Part shown: in pieces, positions 35,919 to 45,037 of the stretch
How the letters are laid out: each line of letters opens with the position of its first letter
How positions within the stretch are numbered: position 1 is the stretch's first letter
Origin: JBGAPI01 sp044221335
Lineage (GTDB): Bacteria > Pseudomonadota > Gammaproteobacteria > Xanthomonadales > Ahniellaceae
DNA length: 64,000 nt
Assembly (NCBI GenBank): GCA_044221335.1
Contig: JBGAPI010000024.1
Location: 1-64,000, forward strand
Reading direction: 5' to 3'
The notes under the pieces: model-generated
Databases searched by the model: none
What the model was told of the DNA's origin: nothing
What the model saw: the letters and a program-made list of their open reading frames with translations, nothing else
Translations under genes and position numbers: made by a program

Positions 35919-36010
35919 ATAGGGCCCAGGTCACAGGGCCCAGCGGGAGCGGGCTTGGTCGAGATCAGACGTCGAGGCGCGTCGAGGTGCCGCTGGGCCC
36001 TGGGCCCAAT
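35919..36010. repeat. GGGCCC-box element between thiG and trmB
   Basis: Starts ATAGGGCCCAGGTCACAGGG and ends GCTGGGCCCTGGGCCC, an imperfect inverted repeat about 92 bp long without a gene. A palindrome GGCGGGCTGTGCCCGCC (36056-36072) follows, abutting the thiG stop. Confidence 0.65.
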
Positions 36011-36072
36011 TCGACGACGTCGTTTCGAAGACGCGCACTTCCGGCACCTCGCACCGGCGGGCTGTGCCCGCC

Positions 36073-36885
36073 CTACCCGATCGTCCCATCGATCGGCGAC
36101 GATGCCGACGCGTAGCGCTTGCGCGGGATGCGGCCGGCGCGGAACGCCTCGCGACCCGCCTCGATCGCCTTCTTCATCGCGCTGGCCATCAGCACCGGGT
36201 TCCTGGCGCCGGCGATCGCGGTGTTCATCAGCACGCCGTCGCAACCGAGCTCCATGGCGATCGCCGCATCGGACGCGGTGCCGACGCCGGCGTCGACCAG
36301 GATCGGCACCTTGGCGTTCTCGACGATGGTCAGGATGTTGTAGGGATTGCGGATGCCGAGGCCCGAGCCGATCGGCGCCGCCAGCGGCATCACCGCGACG
36401 CAGCCCATCTCCTCGAAGCGCTTTGCCATGATCGGGTCGTCGCTGGTGTAGACCATCACCTCGAAGCCCTCGCGGATGAGCACCTCGGCGGCCTTCAGCG
36501 TCTCCGGAATGTCCGGGTACAGCGTCTTCGGGTCGCCCAGCACCTCGAGCTTCACCAGCTTGTGGTCATCGAGCAGTTCGCGCGCGAGGCGGCAGGTGCG
36601 CAGCGCGTCCTCGGCGTTGTAGCAGCCGGCGCTGTTCGGCAGCAGCGTGTACTTCGACGGCGGCAGCACGTCGAGCAGGTTCGGCTCGCCCTTGTTCTGG
36701 CCGATGTTCGTCCTGCGGATCGCGACGGTGACGATCTCGGCACCGGCGGCCTCGGTGGCGAGGCGGGTCTCCTCGAGGTCGCGGAACTTGCCGGTACCGG
36801 TCAGCAGGCGCGAGCGGTAGCGGCGGCCGGCGATCACCAGGGAATCGTCGTCGAGGGCGGCGGGGGGCAGCGGTGCGTTCATCAT
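36073..36885 (-). CDS. thiG: Thiazole synthase
   Basis: A 270-residue enzyme that builds the thiazole phosphate of thiamine from DXP, dehydroglycine and the ThiS thiocarboxylate. The Schiff-base Lys112 lies in VKLEVLGDPKTLYPD; TGTGKF and DAGVGTASDAA are also diagnostic. thiS lies 72 bp upstream. No thiO, thiH or TPP riboswitch was recognised close by. The TAG stop is the edge of a palindromic repeat. Confidence 0.97.
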   Translation of the reverse strand: MMNAPLPPAALDDDSLVIAGRRYRSRLLTGTGKFRDLEETRLATEAAGAEIVTVAIRRTNIGQNKGEPNLLDVLPPSKYTLLPNSAGCYNAEDALRTCRLARELLDDHKLVKLEVLGDPKTLYPDIPETLKAAEVLIREGFEVMVYTSDDPIMAKRFEEMGCVAVMPLAAPIGSGLGIRNPYNILTIVENAKVPILVDAGVGTASDAAIAMELGCDGVLMNTAIAGARNPVLMASAMKKAIEAGREAFRAGRIPRKRYASASSPIDGTIG

Positions 36886-36957
36886 TCGATCCCGTTGGGC
36901 GATTCGCCTGCGGCGACTCGCCCCATCAAAGAGCAGATTGGAATAAGGCGACTCGGA

Positions 36958-37158
36958 TCAGCCGCCGCCGAGGGCGTGGACGATTTCCACCGACTGCCCG
37001 GCGACGAGCATGCGGGCGCCGTGCTGGCTCTTCGGCACGATCTCGCGATCGACCTCGACCGCCACGCGGCGATCGGCAAGGCCGAGACTCGCCAGCAGTT
37101 CGGCCACGCTGCCGTCGGGGCGCCAGTCGTGGGGCTGGCCGTTCAGGAGGATGTTCAT
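36958..37158 (-). CDS. thiS: Sulfur carrier protein ThiS
   Basis: A 66-residue ubiquitin-fold protein ending in GGG, which leaves the Gly-Gly terminus needed for thiocarboxylation. MNILLNGQP and VAVEVDREIVPKSQH are typical. It donates sulfur to ThiG, encoded next. Too short for most gene callers but clear from its start and end. Confidence 0.93.
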   Translation of the reverse strand: MNILLNGQPHDWRPDGSVAELLASLGLADRRVAVEVDREIVPKSQHGARMLVAGQSVEIVHALGGG

Positions 37159-37193
37159 TGGGCGGGATTGTAGTGGTTTGAAGTGTTTCGAAT

Positions 37194-37350
37194 CAGGGCC
37201 CAGGGTATGGGGACCAGGGCCCGGAAGAGCCGGTGCATCGCCGGCGTCCCGCGCTCCGCCCGGGCGAGTCCCCGAACGCATCCCGCGGAGCCGCAACCGG
37301 GAGGGAATCCTCGTCCGCTGCGGCTCCTGGGACCGATACCCTGGGCCCTG
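37194..37350. repeat. GGGCCC-box MITE-like element upstream of thiS
   Basis: A 15-bp perfect terminal inverted repeat, CAGGGCCCAGGGTAT (37194-37208) against its complement at 37336-37350, bounds 157 bp without a gene. The element lies just before thiS, where a promoter or riboswitch might be expected. Confidence 0.75.
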
Positions 37351-37373
37351 ATCGCCTGGCGCCACGCGAGCTT

Positions 37374-37556
37374 AGTAGGGCGGGCACCGCCCGCCATCGC
37401 GAGGCGATTCGCAACGGCGGCCAATGGCCGCCCTACGGCACTTCGTAGGGCGGGCACCGCCCGCCATCGCGAGACGATTCGCAACGGCGGCCAATGGCCG
37501 CCCTACGGCACTGCCATGGCGCCTTGCGATGGCGGCAGATGGCCGCCCTGCGACTA
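37374..37556. repeat. Tandem array of paired palindromes
   Basis: Two nearly identical units (37375-37444, 37445-37514) each consist of TAGGGCGGGCACCGCCCGCC and an inverted GGCGGCCAATGGCCGCCCTA. A third, half unit lies at 37524-37553. The array occupies the divergent gap before serC. It carries no gene. Confidence 0.85.
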
Positions 37557-37610
37557 GGTTCAATGCTGAAAACTTCCATGCTAGGTTCGGGATCCCCTTT
37601 GGAGACCGTG

Positions 37611-38690
37611 ATGACCCGCGCATACAACTTCAGCTCGGGGCCGGCGATGCTGCCCGAGCCCGTCCTCCGTCAGGCCCAGGCCGAGATGCTCGAGTGGTCG
37701 ACCGCGCGTGCCTCGGTGATGGAAGTCAGTCATCGCGGCAAGGAATTCATGGCGCTGGCGGAAGAGTCCGAGCGCGACCTGCGCGAGGTCATGGCGATCC
37801 CGGCCAACTACAAGGTGCTGTTCCTGCAAGGCGGCGCCACCACCCACTTCGCGCTGCTGCCGATGAATTTCGCGCGCGGCGGCAAGGCCGACTACGTGGT
37901 GAACGGCCAGTGGGGCGAGAAGGCGGCCAAGGAAGCGAAGCCGAGCTGCACGGTCAACATCGCGGCGAACAGCGCGGCGCAGAACTTCTTCTCGATCCCG
38001 GCGCGCAGCGACTGGAACCTCGATCCGGGTGCCGCCTACGTCCACATCACCCCGAACGAGACCATCGGCGGCGTCGAATTCCACGACACTCCCGACGTCG
38101 GCGACGTGCCGCTGATCGCCGACATGTCGTCGAACATCCTGTCGCGCCCGATCGACGTCTCGAAGTACGGCGTGATCTACGCCGGCGCCCAGAAGAACAT
38201 CGGCGCCTCGGGCCTCGTCGTGCTGATCGTGCGCGAGGACCTGCTCGAGCGCTGTCCGAAGGATCTGCCGAACATCCTCAACTATTCCGCGCACGCGAAG
38301 GACGGCTCGCTGCTCAATACCCCGAACACCTTCGGCTGGTACCTGGCCGGGCTGGTGTTCAAGTGGGTCAAGGCCGAAGGCGGCCTCGCCGCGATGGCCG
38401 AGCGCAATGCCGCGAAGGCGAAGCTGCTGTACGACTACATCGACGCGTCGGGCTACTACTCGAACCCGGTCGATCGGGCCGCGCGCTCGCGGATGAACAT
38501 CCCGTTCCGCCTGCCGAACGAGGCGCTGGACGAGCCCTTCCTGAAGGGCGCGAAGGCCGCCGGCCTCGACGCACTGAAGGGTCACCGCTCGGTCGGCGGC
38601 ATGCGGGCATCGATCTACAACGCGATGCCGCTGGCTGGCGTCGAGGCGCTGGTGTCCTTCATGAAGGATTTCGCCTCGAAGAACGGCTGA
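37611..38690 (+). CDS. serC: Phosphoserine aminotransferase
   Basis: A 359-residue PLP enzyme that converts 3-phosphohydroxypyruvate to phosphoserine; it also serves pyridoxine synthesis. It starts RAYNFSSGPAMLPEPVL and has the PLP Lys195 in YAGAQKNIG. ATG 37611 has GGAG upstream; the longer open frame upstream lies in the repeat array. It begins a serine/aromatic amino-acid group on the plus strand. Confidence 0.97.
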   Translation: MTRAYNFSSGPAMLPEPVLRQAQAEMLEWSTARASVMEVSHRGKEFMALAEESERDLREVMAIPANYKVLFLQGGATTHFALLPMNFARGGKADYVVNGQWGEKAAKEAKPSCTVNIAANSAAQNFFSIPARSDWNLDPGAAYVHITPNETIGGVEFHDTPDVGDVPLIADMSSNILSRPIDVSKYGVIYAGAQKNIGASGLVVLIVREDLLERCPKDLPNILNYSAHAKDGSLLNTPNTFGWYLAGLVFKWVKAEGGLAAMAERNAAKAKLLYDYIDASGYYSNPVDRAARSRMNIPFRLPNEALDEPFLKGAKAAGLDALKGHRSVGGMRASIYNAMPLAGVEALVSFMKDFASKNG

Positions 38691-38800
38691 CGCAGGGCGG
38701 GCACTGCCCGCCATCGCGAAGCGCCACGCAGGAGGCGGGCAATGCCCGCCATCGCGAAGTACCGGGCAGGAGGTGGGCAAGGCCCGCCCTGCGCCCCGGG
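38691..38800. repeat. Palindromic repeat array between serC and the serA-like gene
   Basis: Three copies of GGCGGGCAxTGCCCGCC-type palindromes at about 38696, 38733 and 38770, alternating with ATCGCGAAG spacers, followed by a CCCGGGCCC box. The first starts directly after the serC stop. No gene. Confidence 0.8.
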
Positions 38801-38851
38801 CCCTTCGCCGAGAACTCCACAGAATCCGACCACTTCCAAGGCCTCCCAGCC

Positions 38852-40012
38852 ATGTTCAAGATCAAGACGCTGAACAACATCTCCAAGAACGGCCTCAACC
38901 GACTCCCCCACGGCGGCTACACGGTCGGCAACGACATCGCCGATCCGGACGCGATCCTGGTGCGCTCCGCCGACATGCACGCGCTCGCGGTGCCGCCGTC
39001 GCTGAAGGCGATCGGCCGCGCCGGTGCCGGCGTCAACAACATCCCGGTCGCCGAGATGTCGAAGCGCGGCATCCCGGTGTTCAACGCACCCGGCGCCAAC
39101 GCCAACGCCGTGAAGGAACTGGTGCTCGCCGGCATGCTGATGAGCGCGCGCAACGTCGCGGAGGCGATCGGCTTCTCGGCCACGCTGAAGGGCCGCGCCG
39201 ATGCCGAGGCCGCGATGGAGAACGAGAAGAAGCGCTTCGTCGGCACCGAGCTGTCCGGTCGCGTGCTCGGCGTGGTCGGCCTCGGCGCCATCGGCGTGAA
39301 GGTCGCCAACGCCGCGCGCGCCCTGGGCATGAAGGTGTTCGGCTTCGACCCGCACATGACCGTCGAGGGCGCCTGGCAGCTGTCCTCCGACGTCGTGAAG
39401 GCCAGTTCCCTGTTGGAACTCTTTGCAGCGTCCGACTACATCAGCTTCCACGTGCCGCTGAACGACGCGACCCGCGGCCTGTTCAACGACGCGGCGCTCG
39501 CCGCGGCGAAGTCCGGCGTGGTCCTGCTCAACTTCTCGCGCGACGGCATCATCGACGCCGCCACGCTGAAGGCGGGCCTCGCCGCCGGCAAGATCGGCCG
39601 CTACGTCACCGACTTCCCGAAGCCCGACACCGTCGACGACCCGCGGGTGATCTCGCTGCCCCACCTCGGCGCCTCCACCGCCGAAGCCGAGGAGAACTGC
39701 GCGCTGATGGTGGTCGACCAGGTCCGCGACTACCTCGAGAACGGCAACATCGCCAATGCGGTGAATTTCCCGGCGACCCGGATGTCGCGCGCCGGTACCC
39801 ACCGCATCTGCGTCGCCAACCGCAACGTGCCGAACATGATCGGCCAGCTGTCCCACGTGCTGGGCGCCGCCGGCCTCAACATCGAGCAGATGCACAATGC
39901 CTCGCGCGGCGACCTCGCCTACAACCTCGTCGACGTCGGACAGCCGGTGTCGGAGGCCGTGGTGAAGGAGATCTCCGCGATCGAGGGCATCCTCAGCGTT
40001 CGGGTGGTCTGA
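38852..40012 (+). CDS. serA: D-3-phosphoglycerate dehydrogenase family protein
   Basis: A 386-residue D-2-hydroxyacid dehydrogenase. NAD-binding motif VVGLGAIGVKVANAARALG, substrate residues in GRAGAGVNNIP, catalytic region NFSRDGIID and LPHLGASTAEAEENC, then an ACT domain from about residue 315 (HRICVANRNVPNMIGQLSHV). The sequence belongs to the shorter SerA type with one ACT domain, so serine feedback is plausible. It sits next to serC, which uses its product, supporting the assignment. Confidence 0.9.
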   Translation: MFKIKTLNNISKNGLNRLPHGGYTVGNDIADPDAILVRSADMHALAVPPSLKAIGRAGAGVNNIPVAEMSKRGIPVFNAPGANANAVKELVLAGMLMSARNVAEAIGFSATLKGRADAEAAMENEKKRFVGTELSGRVLGVVGLGAIGVKVANAARALGMKVFGFDPHMTVEGAWQLSSDVVKASSLLELFAASDYISFHVPLNDATRGLFNDAALAAAKSGVVLLNFSRDGIIDAATLKAGLAAGKIGRYVTDFPKPDTVDDPRVISLPHLGASTAEAEENCALMVVDQVRDYLENGNIANAVNFPATRMSRAGTHRICVANRNVPNMIGQLSHVLGAAGLNIEQMHNASRGDLAYNLVDVGQPVSEAVVKEISAIEGILSVRVV

Positions 40013-40017
40013 TCCGG

Positions 40018-40719
40018 ATGGGACCAGGGGCCCACCTCGAACCGGCCCACGCGACGCCGCGCCGAAGGTTGCGCGTGATCGCGGCCCTGGTCCTGCCGCT
40101 TGCGGGAGCCGGCTGCGGGGTCGACGACCCCGGCCACGCGTCCCCGCCGGCGGAGTTCGGCGCGACCGCCAGCCGCTTTTCCTGCTCGGCGGCCCAGGGT
40201 GTCTACCGCTGGCCGCCGGTCGCAGGCGAGTACGCCAACGGCCGGATTCCGAGCAATCGCAGCCCGTGGGACGGCGGCCTTCCGATCCCGATCCACGGGC
40301 GCGAAGTGCAGATCTGGCTGCGCCAGGTCAATGGCGAGATGGACTTCCATTGGCGCGAAGTGAAGCGCGACGCCGGGGGCGGCGTGCGCCTCGGCCGCGA
40401 CTGGGGCTACAACCTCTACGACGACTTCCGCTGCGAGCACGGGCGTCTGGTGTTCGCCGCGCGCGACCTCGGTCGCGACGACCGCTACGGCGGCGAGGGC
40501 ATCCGCCGCGGCTTCACCGTGGTGCCGATGGCCGACGGCGCGCTGGCGGTCGGCATCAAGACCGTCGCGTACCGGGTGAAGGGATCGCTATTCTCGTACG
40601 AGGGCAGTTCGGTGGGCGACTACGAGACCGACGTCACCTACTGGTCCTGGTCGAAGCTGGCGCGTACCGGCGACGGTTCGACCGAGCCTGCCGCCGACGC
40701 CTCGTCGGTCGGTTCGTGA
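40018..40719 (+). CDS. Putative lipoprotein of unknown function
   Basis: 233 residues. After a basic N-terminus comes a lipoprotein signal (VIAALVLPLAGAGC, lipidated Cys33). The mature part has SCSAAQGVYRWPPVAGEYANG, IHGREVQIWLRQVNG and ETDVTYWSWSKLAR; I recognise no family. It starts 5 bp after the serA-like stop, so it is probably co-transcribed, and lies between serine and phenylalanine genes. Homologues of this gene set usually lack it. Confidence 0.7.
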   Translation: MGPGAHLEPAHATPRRRLRVIAALVLPLAGAGCGVDDPGHASPPAEFGATASRFSCSAAQGVYRWPPVAGEYANGRIPSNRSPWDGGLPIPIHGREVQIWLRQVNGEMDFHWREVKRDAGGGVRLGRDWGYNLYDDFRCEHGRLVFAARDLGRDDRYGGEGIRRGFTVVPMADGALAVGIKTVAYRVKGSLFSYEGSSVGDYETDVTYWSWSKLARTGDGSTEPAADASSVGS

Positions 40720-40807
40720 CGGCGGATATCGCCACTCGTCCTATGCGCGCGCTCGGCGGCGTGTGCCGAGGCCGCGATACTGAACCGCCGAATTGACCGG
40801 ACCGACG

Positions 40808-41989
40808 ATGGCCACGAAGAAATCCAGAAGCGCCGCGGTGAAGCCGAAAGCGATGCCCAAGGCCGCGAAGCCGACCGCGCCGGCCGTCGAGGTACCGGTC
40901 GCCAAGCCCGACCTCTCGCTGGCCGAGGTGCGCGCCGAGATCGACGGGATCGACCTCCGGATCCAGGAGCTGATCGGCGAGCGCGCCCGCTGGGCGCAAC
41001 AGGTCGGCAAGGCCAAGGGCAAGCTCAAGGCTGCGGTCGACTACTACCGGCCGGAACGCGAGGCGCAGGTGCTGCGCCGGGTCGTCGACCGCAATGGCGG
41101 CCCGCTGACCGACGAGCTGCTGGTGCGCCTGTTCCGCGAGATCATGTCCGCGTGCCTGGCCCAGCAGGAGCCGCTGAAGATCGGCCATCTCGGCCCCGAG
41201 GGCACCTTCAGCGAGCAGGCCGCGCGCAAGCACTTCGGACACTCCGCGCACACCATTCCGCTGCCGACGATCGAGGAGGTGTTCGCGGAAGTCGAGTCCG
41301 GCGACGCCGACTTCGGCGTGGTGCCGGTCGAGAACTCCGGCCAGGGCACCATCCAGTCGACGCTGGACATGTTCCTCACCTCCAACCTGCGCATCTGCGG
41401 CGAAGTCGAGCTGCGCGTGCGCCAGCACCTGCTGTCGCGCAGCGGCCGGATCGAGGACATCGAACGGATCTACTCGCACCCGCAGTCCTTCGCCCAGACC
41501 AAGGCCTGGCTGCGCGCCAACCTCCCGCAGGCGGAAAAGATCGCGGTCACCTCCAATGCCGAGGCGGCTCGACGGGCCCGCAACTCCGACGACGCCGCGG
41601 CGATCGCCGGCGAGTCGGCAGCCCACGTCTACGGCCTGAAGAAGGTCATCATGGGCCCGATCGAGGACCGCGAGGACAACACGACCCGCTTCCTCGTCCT
41701 CGGCCGCGAGATCTTCCCGCCCTCGGGCCACGACCGCACCTCGCTGCTGGTGTTCATCAACGACCAGCCCGGCGCGCTGTTCAACGTGCTGTCGCCGTTC
41801 GCCAAGCAGGGCCTGTCGATGAACCGCATCGAATCGCGCCCCTCGCACCAGGCGAAGTGGCAGTACGCCTTCTTCATCGACATCGCCGGGCATGTCCAGG
41901 ACGACAAGATGCAGGCGGCCTTGGCCGACCTGAAGCCCTATACGACCGAGGTCAAGATCCTCGGCAGCTACCCGGTCGCGGTGCTCTAG
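40808..41989 (+). CDS. pheA: Bifunctional chorismate mutase/prephenate dehydratase
   Basis: 393 residues. After a Lys/Ala-rich leader of about 45 residues come an AroQ chorismate mutase (LAEVRAEIDGIDLRIQELIG), prephenate dehydratase (KIGHLGPEGTFSEQAA, PVENSGQGTI, NTTRFLVLG) and a regulatory ACT domain with the phenylalanine-binding ESRP motif (NRIESRPS). It makes phenylpyruvate, which hisC next door can transaminate. ATG 40808 is chosen over an in-frame TTG at 40793. Feedback by phenylalanine is expected from the intact ACT domain. Confidence 0.96.
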   Translation: MATKKSRSAAVKPKAMPKAAKPTAPAVEVPVAKPDLSLAEVRAEIDGIDLRIQELIGERARWAQQVGKAKGKLKAAVDYYRPEREAQVLRRVVDRNGGPLTDELLVRLFREIMSACLAQQEPLKIGHLGPEGTFSEQAARKHFGHSAHTIPLPTIEEVFAEVESGDADFGVVPVENSGQGTIQSTLDMFLTSNLRICGEVELRVRQHLLSRSGRIEDIERIYSHPQSFAQTKAWLRANLPQAEKIAVTSNAEAARRARNSDDAAAIAGESAAHVYGLKKVIMGPIEDREDNTTRFLVLGREIFPPSGHDRTSLLVFINDQPGALFNVLSPFAKQGLSMNRIESRPSHQAKWQYAFFIDIAGHVQDDKMQAALADLKPYTTEVKILGSYPVAVL

Positions 41990-41993
41990 AACA

Positions 41994-43085
41994 GTGAAAG
42001 CAAATCCGATCGTCGACAAGCTGGTCGCCTACGACCCCGGCCACGACCTGCCCGCACTGCGCAAGCGCTTCGGCCCGAATCTCGTCGAGCTCGGCTCCAA
42101 CGAGAACCCGCTCGGCGCCAGCCCGAAGGTGGTCGAGGCGCTGCGCAACGCCGACCCGACGGAGCTGTGGCGCTATCCTGATCCGCAAGGCCTCGCACTG
42201 CGCCGCGCACTGGCGCAACGGGCCGGCGCCGAGGTCGACGAAGTGGTGCTCGGCAACGGTTCGCACGAACTGCTGATGCTGCTCGCGCAGTGTTTCGCGG
42301 GTCCCGGCGACGAGGTGCTGTTCAGCCAGTTCGGCTTCGCGGTGTTCGCGATCGGCACCGCCGCGGTCGGCGCCACCCCGGTGGTCGCGCCCGCGCTGCC
42401 GGTGACGGCGACGATGCCGCGCGGCCACGACCTTGCCGCGCTGGCGGCAAGACTGACGGCGCGGACGCGGCTGGTGTTCGTCGCCAACCCGAACAACCCG
42501 ACCGGCACCTGGTTCAGCCACGCCGATCTCGCCGCCTTCCTGTCCGACGTACCCGCGCATGTCCCGGTCGTCGTCGACGAGGCCTACCACGAGTACGTCG
42601 ACGACCCGTCGATCGGCACCGCGGTCGCGCTGCGCGAACGCTTCCCGAACGTGATCGTCACCCGCACCTTCTCCAAGGGCTACGGCCTCGCCGGCCTGCG
42701 CGTCGGCTATGCCATCGGCTCGCGTGCCGCCGTCGCGATCGTCAACCGCCTGCGCGAGTCCTTCAACGTCAATGCGCTGGCCCTGCTCGCCGCCGAGACC
42801 GCGCTCGCCGATCCGCTGCACGTCGCCCGCTCGCGCCGCGAGTGTGCCGCCGAACGCGAACGGGTGACGTCGCGGCTGCGCGCGAAGGGGCTGGCCGTCG
42901 GACCGTCGCAGACCAATTTCGTGCTGATCGACTTCGGGACCGATGCGGTGCCGATCGAGCGCGCGCTGTACGAGCAGGGCGTGATCGTGCGGCCGATGCG
43001 CGGTTACGGCCTGCCGACCTGCCTGCGCGTCACCATCGCCTCGCCGTCCGAGAACGACCGCCTGCTCGAGGCACTGGCGGCATGA
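41994..43085 (+). CDS. hisC: Histidinol-phosphate/aromatic aminotransferase
   Basis: A 363-residue type I PLP aminotransferase from GTG 41994, four bases after pheA. SNENPLGASPKV, VFVANPNNPTGT and the PLP Lys228 (RTFSKGYGLAGLRVGYA) are clear. Because it sits between pheA and aroA, its main job may be phenylalanine/tyrosine synthesis rather than histidine; this is inferred from context. Its stop overlaps the aroA start (ATGA). Confidence 0.94.
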   Translation: MKANPIVDKLVAYDPGHDLPALRKRFGPNLVELGSNENPLGASPKVVEALRNADPTELWRYPDPQGLALRRALAQRAGAEVDEVVLGNGSHELLMLLAQCFAGPGDEVLFSQFGFAVFAIGTAAVGATPVVAPALPVTATMPRGHDLAALAARLTARTRLVFVANPNNPTGTWFSHADLAAFLSDVPAHVPVVVDEAYHEYVDDPSIGTAVALRERFPNVIVTRTFSKGYGLAGLRVGYAIGSRAAVAIVNRLRESFNVNALALLAAETALADPLHVARSRRECAAERERVTSRLRAKGLAVGPSQTNFVLIDFGTDAVPIERALYEQGVIVRPMRGYGLPTCLRVTIASPSENDRLLEALAA

Positions 43086-44398
43086 GCGGCTCGCGGATGT
43101 CCTGGACCGCAGGATCGGGGCGCGCGCTCGGCGGCCGCGTCGCCGTGCCCGGCGACAAGTCGATCTCGCATCGCGCGATCATGCTGGCGGCGCTGGCCGA
43201 GGGTCGGTCGCGGATCCGCGGATTCCTCGAGGGCGAGGACACCCGCGCGACGGCGCGGATCTTCGCGCAGCTCGGCGTCCGGATCGAGGCACCGACCGAA
43301 CGCGAGCGCATCGTCCACGGCGTCGGGCTCCACGGCCTCGTTGGCGCCGACACTCCGCTCGACTGCGGCAACGCCGGTACCGGCATGCGGCTGATCGCCG
43401 GCCTGCTGGCCGGCCAGTCCTTCGACTCCACGCTGATCGGCGACGAGTCTCTGTCGCGCCGGCCGATGCGGCGGGTGATCGACCCGCTGGCGGCGATGGG
43501 CGCTCGGATCGACGCCGCGCCGGGCGGCCTGCCGCCGCTCGTCATCCACGGCGGCCAGCCGCTCCGCGGCATCGAGCAGACGCTGGCGGTCGCCAGCGCC
43601 CAGGTGAAATCCGCGCTGCTGCTCGCCGGACTCTACGCGCGCGGCACCACTACCGTGCACGAACCGCATCCGACCCGCGACTACACCGAGCGGATGCTCT
43701 CGGCGTTCGGCTGGCCGATCGAGTACTCCCCCGGCCTCGCCCGGCTGACCGGCGGGCATCGCCTCTCCGCGACCGACGTCGACGTGCCCGCCGATTTCTC
43801 GTCCGCGGCGTTCTTCCTGGTCGCGGCGACGGTGATCCCGGGCTCGGACCTGACGCTGCCCGCGGTCGGCATCAACGCGCGCCGCACCGGGCTGCTGGAA
43901 GCCCTGCGGCTGATGGGTGCGGACATCGCGGTCGGCAAAGTCGCGAGCCAGGGTGGCGAGCCGGTGGCGGACCTGCGCGTCCGCCACGCGCCGCTCACCG
44001 GCGCCGAGATCCCGGAGGCGCTGGTGCCGGACATGATCGACGAGTTTCCCGCCCTGTTCGTCGCCGCGGCGCTGGCGCGCGGAACGACGGTCGTGCGCGG
44101 CGCCGCCGAACTGCGGGTCAAGGAATCGGATCGCATCGCCGCGATGGCCACCGCGCTGGCGGCCCTCGGCGCCCGGATCACCGAGACCCCGGACGGCGCG
44201 ATCATCGAGGGCGTCGAGGCGCTGTCGGGCGGCACCGTCGACAGCCGCGGCGACCACCGCATCGCGATGAGTGCGGCGATCGCCGCCCAGCGCGCCCGCG
44301 GCGCGGTACGGATCGACGACGTCGCCAACGTCGCGACCTCGTTCCCCGGTTTCGTCGAACTCGCCACCGGCGCAGGATTCGACCTCGCCGCCGCGTAG
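43082..44398 (+). CDS. aroA: 3-phosphoshikimate 1-carboxyvinyltransferase (EPSP synthase)
   Basis: A 438-residue enzyme of the shikimate pathway joining shikimate 3-phosphate and PEP. Motifs: VPGDKSISHRAIML, DCGNAGTGMRLIAGLLAG, PADFSSAAFFLVAA, ELRVKESDRI and SRGDHRIAMS. The NAGTGMR version is the class with Gly then Thr-Gly-Met. The gene is coupled to hisC. The TAG stop begins a palindrome (AGCGGACCCTGGTCCGCT). The cmk-rpsA pair that often follows is absent. Confidence 0.97.
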   Translation: MSGSRMSWTAGSGRALGGRVAVPGDKSISHRAIMLAALAEGRSRIRGFLEGEDTRATARIFAQLGVRIEAPTERERIVHGVGLHGLVGADTPLDCGNAGTGMRLIAGLLAGQSFDSTLIGDESLSRRPMRRVIDPLAAMGARIDAAPGGLPPLVIHGGQPLRGIEQTLAVASAQVKSALLLAGLYARGTTTVHEPHPTRDYTERMLSAFGWPIEYSPGLARLTGGHRLSATDVDVPADFSSAAFFLVAATVIPGSDLTLPAVGINARRTGLLEALRLMGADIAVGKVASQGGEPVADLRVRHAPLTGAEIPEALVPDMIDEFPALFVAAALARGTTVVRGAAELRVKESDRIAAMATALAALGARITETPDGAIIEGVEALSGGTVDSRGDHRIAMSAAIAAQRARGAVRIDDVANVATSFPGFVELATGAGFDLAAA

Positions 44399-44460
44399 AG
44401 CGGACCCTGGTCCGCTGGGCGAGGCGCGCGAGTCGGAAGACCGTTATCGGCAACGAGCGG

Positions 44461-45035
44461 TCGTAGGGCGCGCACTGCGCGCCATTGCGAGGCGCATGAA
44501 GTCGAAGCCCGCTGACGGCGAGAAGCGGTCGCAGGGCGCGCACTGCGCGCCATTGCGAGGCGCTTGGCAAGCACTTCCGCTAGCGGCGAGGAGCAGGCGT
44601 AGGGCGCGCATTGCGCGCCATTGCGAGGCGCATCGGCAGGAATTCCGCCATCGGCGAGGAGCAATCGTGGAGCGGAGCCCCGTCCGCTCACACGCGGAGC
44701 ATCCTGTTGAGGTCGGCGTTCGGCCGAATTCGACCTCCCGCGTCTTGCCTCGCGCTGCGGCCCAGGTGCCGCTCTAAAGGGCCGCTGTTCTGCGACATCG
44801 GACGTGAAAGCGAATCGCCTCGCAGCGGCGCGCGGCAGCGCCTACGACTGTTCCCGCCGCTAGCGGACGTGGGAATGAAGCGCCTGCAATGGCGCGCAGT
44901 GCGCGCCCTACGACTGTTCCTCGCCGCTAGCGGACGTGGGAATGGCGCTGCAATGGCGCGTGCGCCCTACGACTGTTCCTCGCCGCTAGCGGACGTGGGA
45001 ATGAAGCGCCTGCAATGGCGCAGTGCGCGCCCTAT
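44461..45035. repeat. Array of about 70-bp repeat units in two opposing orientations
   Basis: Three forward units (starting near 44461, 44528 and 44598) share TAGGGCGCGCACTGCGCGCC, ATTGCGAGGCGC and a CGGCGAGGAGCA tail. From about 44796 to 45035 four units run in the opposite orientation (CCTCGCCGCTAGCGGACGTG, then GGCGCGCAGTGCGCGCCCTA). The last inverted unit is split by an IS element and resumes at about 46373-46450. No gene is visible. Confidence 0.85.
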
Positions 45036-45037
45036 GT

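Noticed and set aside
44461..45035. Possible CRISPR array
   Set aside because: Units are about 70 bp, internally palindromic and carry conserved rather than unique spacers; orientation flips and no cas genes are near.
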